Below are positions 6,512 through 8,093 of a stretch of DNA of 8,093 nt, piece after piece. The position numbers were made by a program, and so were the translations under genes. Every line of letters begins with the position of its first letter. The first letter of the stretch is position 1. The notes below the pieces were generated by a model. That model was not told the origin of the DNA and ran no database searches. It worked only from the letters and a program-made list of their open reading frames with translations. This DNA is from Candidatus Sumerlaeota bacterium (GTDB lineage: Bacteria > Sumerlaeota > Sumerlaeia > MWCT01 > JAGHBZ01): assembly GCA_021160705.1 (NCBI GenBank), contig JAGHBZ010000480.1, positions 1 through 8,093 of the forward strand. The letters run 5' to 3'.

Positions 6512-8005
6512 CTATTCCGACTCAATATGGGATAAGAGTTTTTCGAGTTGCTCCTTATCTTTATCTTTCCCAGAAGCAATGAACTCATTCAGCCAGATGG
6601 GGTCCATCATCTTCTTTACTTCCAGGTCGTACTCAAACATTCCCTTCCGATAGAGTTCATCCTCAAGTGCTTCTTTCCCGGATGGGTCAATAGGTCTGGC
6701 ATTCAGTTCCCGGATTACTGAGTAGGCAAAAGCATAATGGTCACGAATAGGACACGGCAACAATTGATTACCTGAGGGGCATTCATTTCTATGGTTGCCG
6801 TAGGTCTCCTGCCATTTCCGAACGCGAACAAATAGTGGAGTCATTAGCACATCGTTAATGTTACCACCTTGCTTATAGATGTCCAGAATATTGCAGGTAG
6901 AATACGGGAAGAAGGTACAGGGTGCACAATTCCCATTCCAGTCAATATAAAAATACCCACCGGGTTTTCCCGCAGAGATGCAACCATAACTATAAGGACC
7001 ACTGTTCCAGAAATCACAGAGGAAATAGTTACGTTCCCGGACAATACGCTCCATATTATAAAACATCTCAGCACGTTTCTCAGGCGGCACCACAAGGTCC
7101 AGTGTCGCCCTTCTACCGATGGGCATATACTGAAACATCCACGCATAAGCAGCACCTTGCTCCTCAAACCAGAAGTCCATCATCTCATCTGTAAGGACAA
7201 CATCCATATTATGTGTAGTCACAGTCACAGAAATTCCGAATGGCACACCAGCCTCACGTAGACACTCCATTGCACGAAGGATACGTTTAAATACACCTTT
7301 TCCGCGACGCTCGTCAGTTTCTTTCTCGAACCCCTCAACCGAGATAGCTGGCGAGATATTGCCGATCTCTGCCATACGCTCTGCGAGCTCTCTATTTATC
7401 AGTGTCCCATTGGTATACAACAGAACGACATTATCGTTGTGCTTCTGGCAAAGGTCCAGGATGTCTTTCCCCTGGGAACGCCACATAAATGGTTCCCCAC
7501 CAGAGATAACAGTAAACCTACTTCCCCAGAGTTCTCGTTTCTCAGTGAGAATCCTATCTGCAATGTCCCACTCAATATGATTGGGAATAGATTTGGTAGA
7601 GTTGGCGTAACAGCCAACGCAATTCAGATTACATTTCCCTTCAGGGCTAAATACAATAAACAGTGGAGGCTCAAACCCGAATTCTTCGGTGAATTTACGC
7701 AGAGCTGAATCTTTGTGTTGTTCAACAAGCGCACGGACAAAATTTGCTGACAAGGTTCGCCTGACATTCTTAGAAATGAGTCCTCTATCAAGTGAGCGAC
7801 ACAGCGAGTTCAAGAGCGAACGTACTAAATAAAATCTTCCAAGTCGTGTCCGCAAAGTCAGCTGATAAGGATTATCTTCCACCAGTGATTTATAGGCTTT
7901 CTTCTCAAGTATCCGAACTGCAATGTTTCTAAGTACTTTATTCCCGACAATGGTGTGCAAAATCTCCAGCGTTGACATCTCTTTTATTCTCTCGGCGCTT
8001 ATCAC
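6512..8005 (-). CDS. Radical SAM protein with SPASM-like auxiliary cysteines
   Basis: The 497-residue enzyme binds a SAM-cleaving 4Fe-4S cluster through C125-x3-C129-x2-C132 (CNLNCVGCY). It also shows SISGGEP-like VISGGEPF (166-173), LLYTNGTLI (195-203) and ISVEGF (221-226), all normal for the MoaA/PqqE-type radical SAM core. About 110 helical, basic residues precede the core. After it, C342-x15-G358-x4-C363 fits the first half of the SPASM/twitch signature, with further cysteines at C360, C371, C409 and C418. The usual CX2CX5CX3C second half is absent as such. At least one auxiliary Fe-S cluster is likely. Relatives modify peptides or small molecules; the substrate here is unknown and no precursor peptide gene is visible nearby. 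The start is a GTG at 8005, supported by a near-perfect ribosome site; the ATG at 7978 has none. Own terminator, so probably the last gene of its transcript. Confidence 0.9.
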   Translation of the reverse strand: MISAERIKEMSTLEILHTIVGNKVLRNIAVRILEKKAYKSLVEDNPYQLTLRTRLGRFYLVRSLLNSLCRSLDRGLISKNVRRTLSANFVRALVEQHKDSALRKFTEEFGFEPPLFIVFSPEGKCNLNCVGCYANSTKSIPNHIEWDIADRILTEKRELWGSRFTVISGGEPFMWRSQGKDILDLCQKHNDNVVLLYTNGTLINRELAERMAEIGNISPAISVEGFEKETDERRGKGVFKRILRAMECLREAGVPFGISVTVTTHNMDVVLTDEMMDFWFEEQGAAYAWMFQYMPIGRRATLDLVVPPEKRAEMFYNMERIVRERNYFLCDFWNSGPYSYGCISAGKPGGYFYIDWNGNCAPCTFFPYSTCNILDIYKQGGNINDVLMTPLFVRVRKWQETYGNHRNECPSGNQLLPCPIRDHYAFAYSVIRELNARPIDPSGKEALEDELYRKGMFEYDLEVKKMMDPIWLNEFIASGKDKDKEQLEKLLSHIESE

Positions 8006-8012
8006 TTTTAAT

Positions 8013-8020
8013 ACCCCCTT
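8013..8020 (-). promoter_or_regulatory. Ribosome binding site that fixes the GTG start of the radical SAM gene
   Basis: The minus strand reads AAGGGGGT, one mismatch from AAGGAGGT, seven bases before the GTG at 8005-8003. This decides for the GTG over the ATG at 7978. Confidence 0.75.
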
Positions 8021-8069
8021 TCTTTAGATAAATTTTTTTTGACACAAACTATTTTACCTTCCTAACTTC

Positions 8070-8092
8070 AAAAATAATTTATAATTATTTTT
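8070..8092. repeat. AT-only 10-bp inverted repeat upstream of the radical SAM gene
   Basis: AAAAATAATT (8070-8079) and AATTATTTTT (8083-8092) are perfect inverted copies around a 3-base centre, 65 to 87 bp before the GTG start. Being pure A+T, it could be an operator, an UP-like element or simply chance in AT-rich promoter DNA. I see no well-spaced -35/-10 pair for the gene; TAAAAT (8051-8056, minus strand) is the best -10 candidate but lacks a partner. Confidence 0.35.
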
Positions 8093-8093
8093 A

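Noticed and set aside
6334..6582. 82-codon + strand frame preceded internally by AGGAGGAG
   Set aside because: It runs through the perfect terminator hairpin and antisense into the radical SAM coding region; the product is basic, low in recognisable features and likely a by-product of the opposite strand.
8039..8085. Perfect TTGACA (8039-8044) and TATAAT (8080-8085) on the + strand
   Set aside because: They are 35 bp apart, far from the 16-18 bp needed, so they do not form a promoter together.

Overview
The window is compact bacterial DNA of moderate, slightly AT-leaning composition. It holds six complete protein genes, one gene cut by the left edge, and short intergenic gaps. I see no rRNA, tRNA, CRISPR array, transposase or phage gene. 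Prepilin leader chemistry, a PglF/WbpM-type sugar nucleotide dehydratase next to a Wzx-like flippase, Shine-Dalgarno sites and an intrinsic terminator all point to a bacterium. The pilin-like gene has a style (FTLIELLIVVAIIAILAAIA, a late 'YDPTNGT' segment) that I associate with uncultured diderm phyla such as Omnitrophota, Sumerlaeota, Hydrogenedentota or Planctomycetes relatives. That taxonomic guess is weak.

Layout, left to right. (1) At 1-48 (-) is the N-terminus of a cut gene whose first residues faintly resemble PTS EIIA/PtsN. (2) At 87-677 (-) is a four-helix membrane protein with a B-box-like zinc-binding N-terminus. (3) 678-891 is a divergent intergenic region with an 8-bp inverted repeat. 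(4) At 892-1548 (+) is a type IV pilin/GspG-like protein, the only gene on the + strand. (5) A leftward four-gene cluster spans about 6267 to 1586. In transcription order it encodes a tandem GNAT acetyltransferase, a 108-residue zinc-ribbon protein, a membrane-anchored nucleotide-sugar 4,6-dehydratase and an oligosaccharide flippase. Gaps inside it are 17 bp, a 4-bp stop/start overlap, and 15 bp, so one transcript is likely. A sigma70-like promoter fits just upstream. (6) At 6512-8005 (-) is a radical SAM protein with extra SPASM-like cysteines. It ends in a strong intrinsic terminator that insulates it from the cluster.

Functionally, the best supported story is surface glycan synthesis and export: the dehydratase makes a 4-keto-6-deoxy UDP-sugar precursor at the membrane and the flippase moves a lipid-linked oligosaccharide across it. 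The acetyltransferase could modify a sugar intermediate, but that is only inferred from position. The zinc-ribbon protein is translationally coupled to the dehydratase and is the least explained member. No glycosyltransferase, polymerase or ligase gene lies in the window, so the pathway must be completed elsewhere. I do not see a clear new defence or mobile system here. The most interesting unknowns are the zinc-ribbon protein coupled to the dehydratase, the unusual cysteine layout of the radical SAM enzyme and the B-box-like membrane protein.
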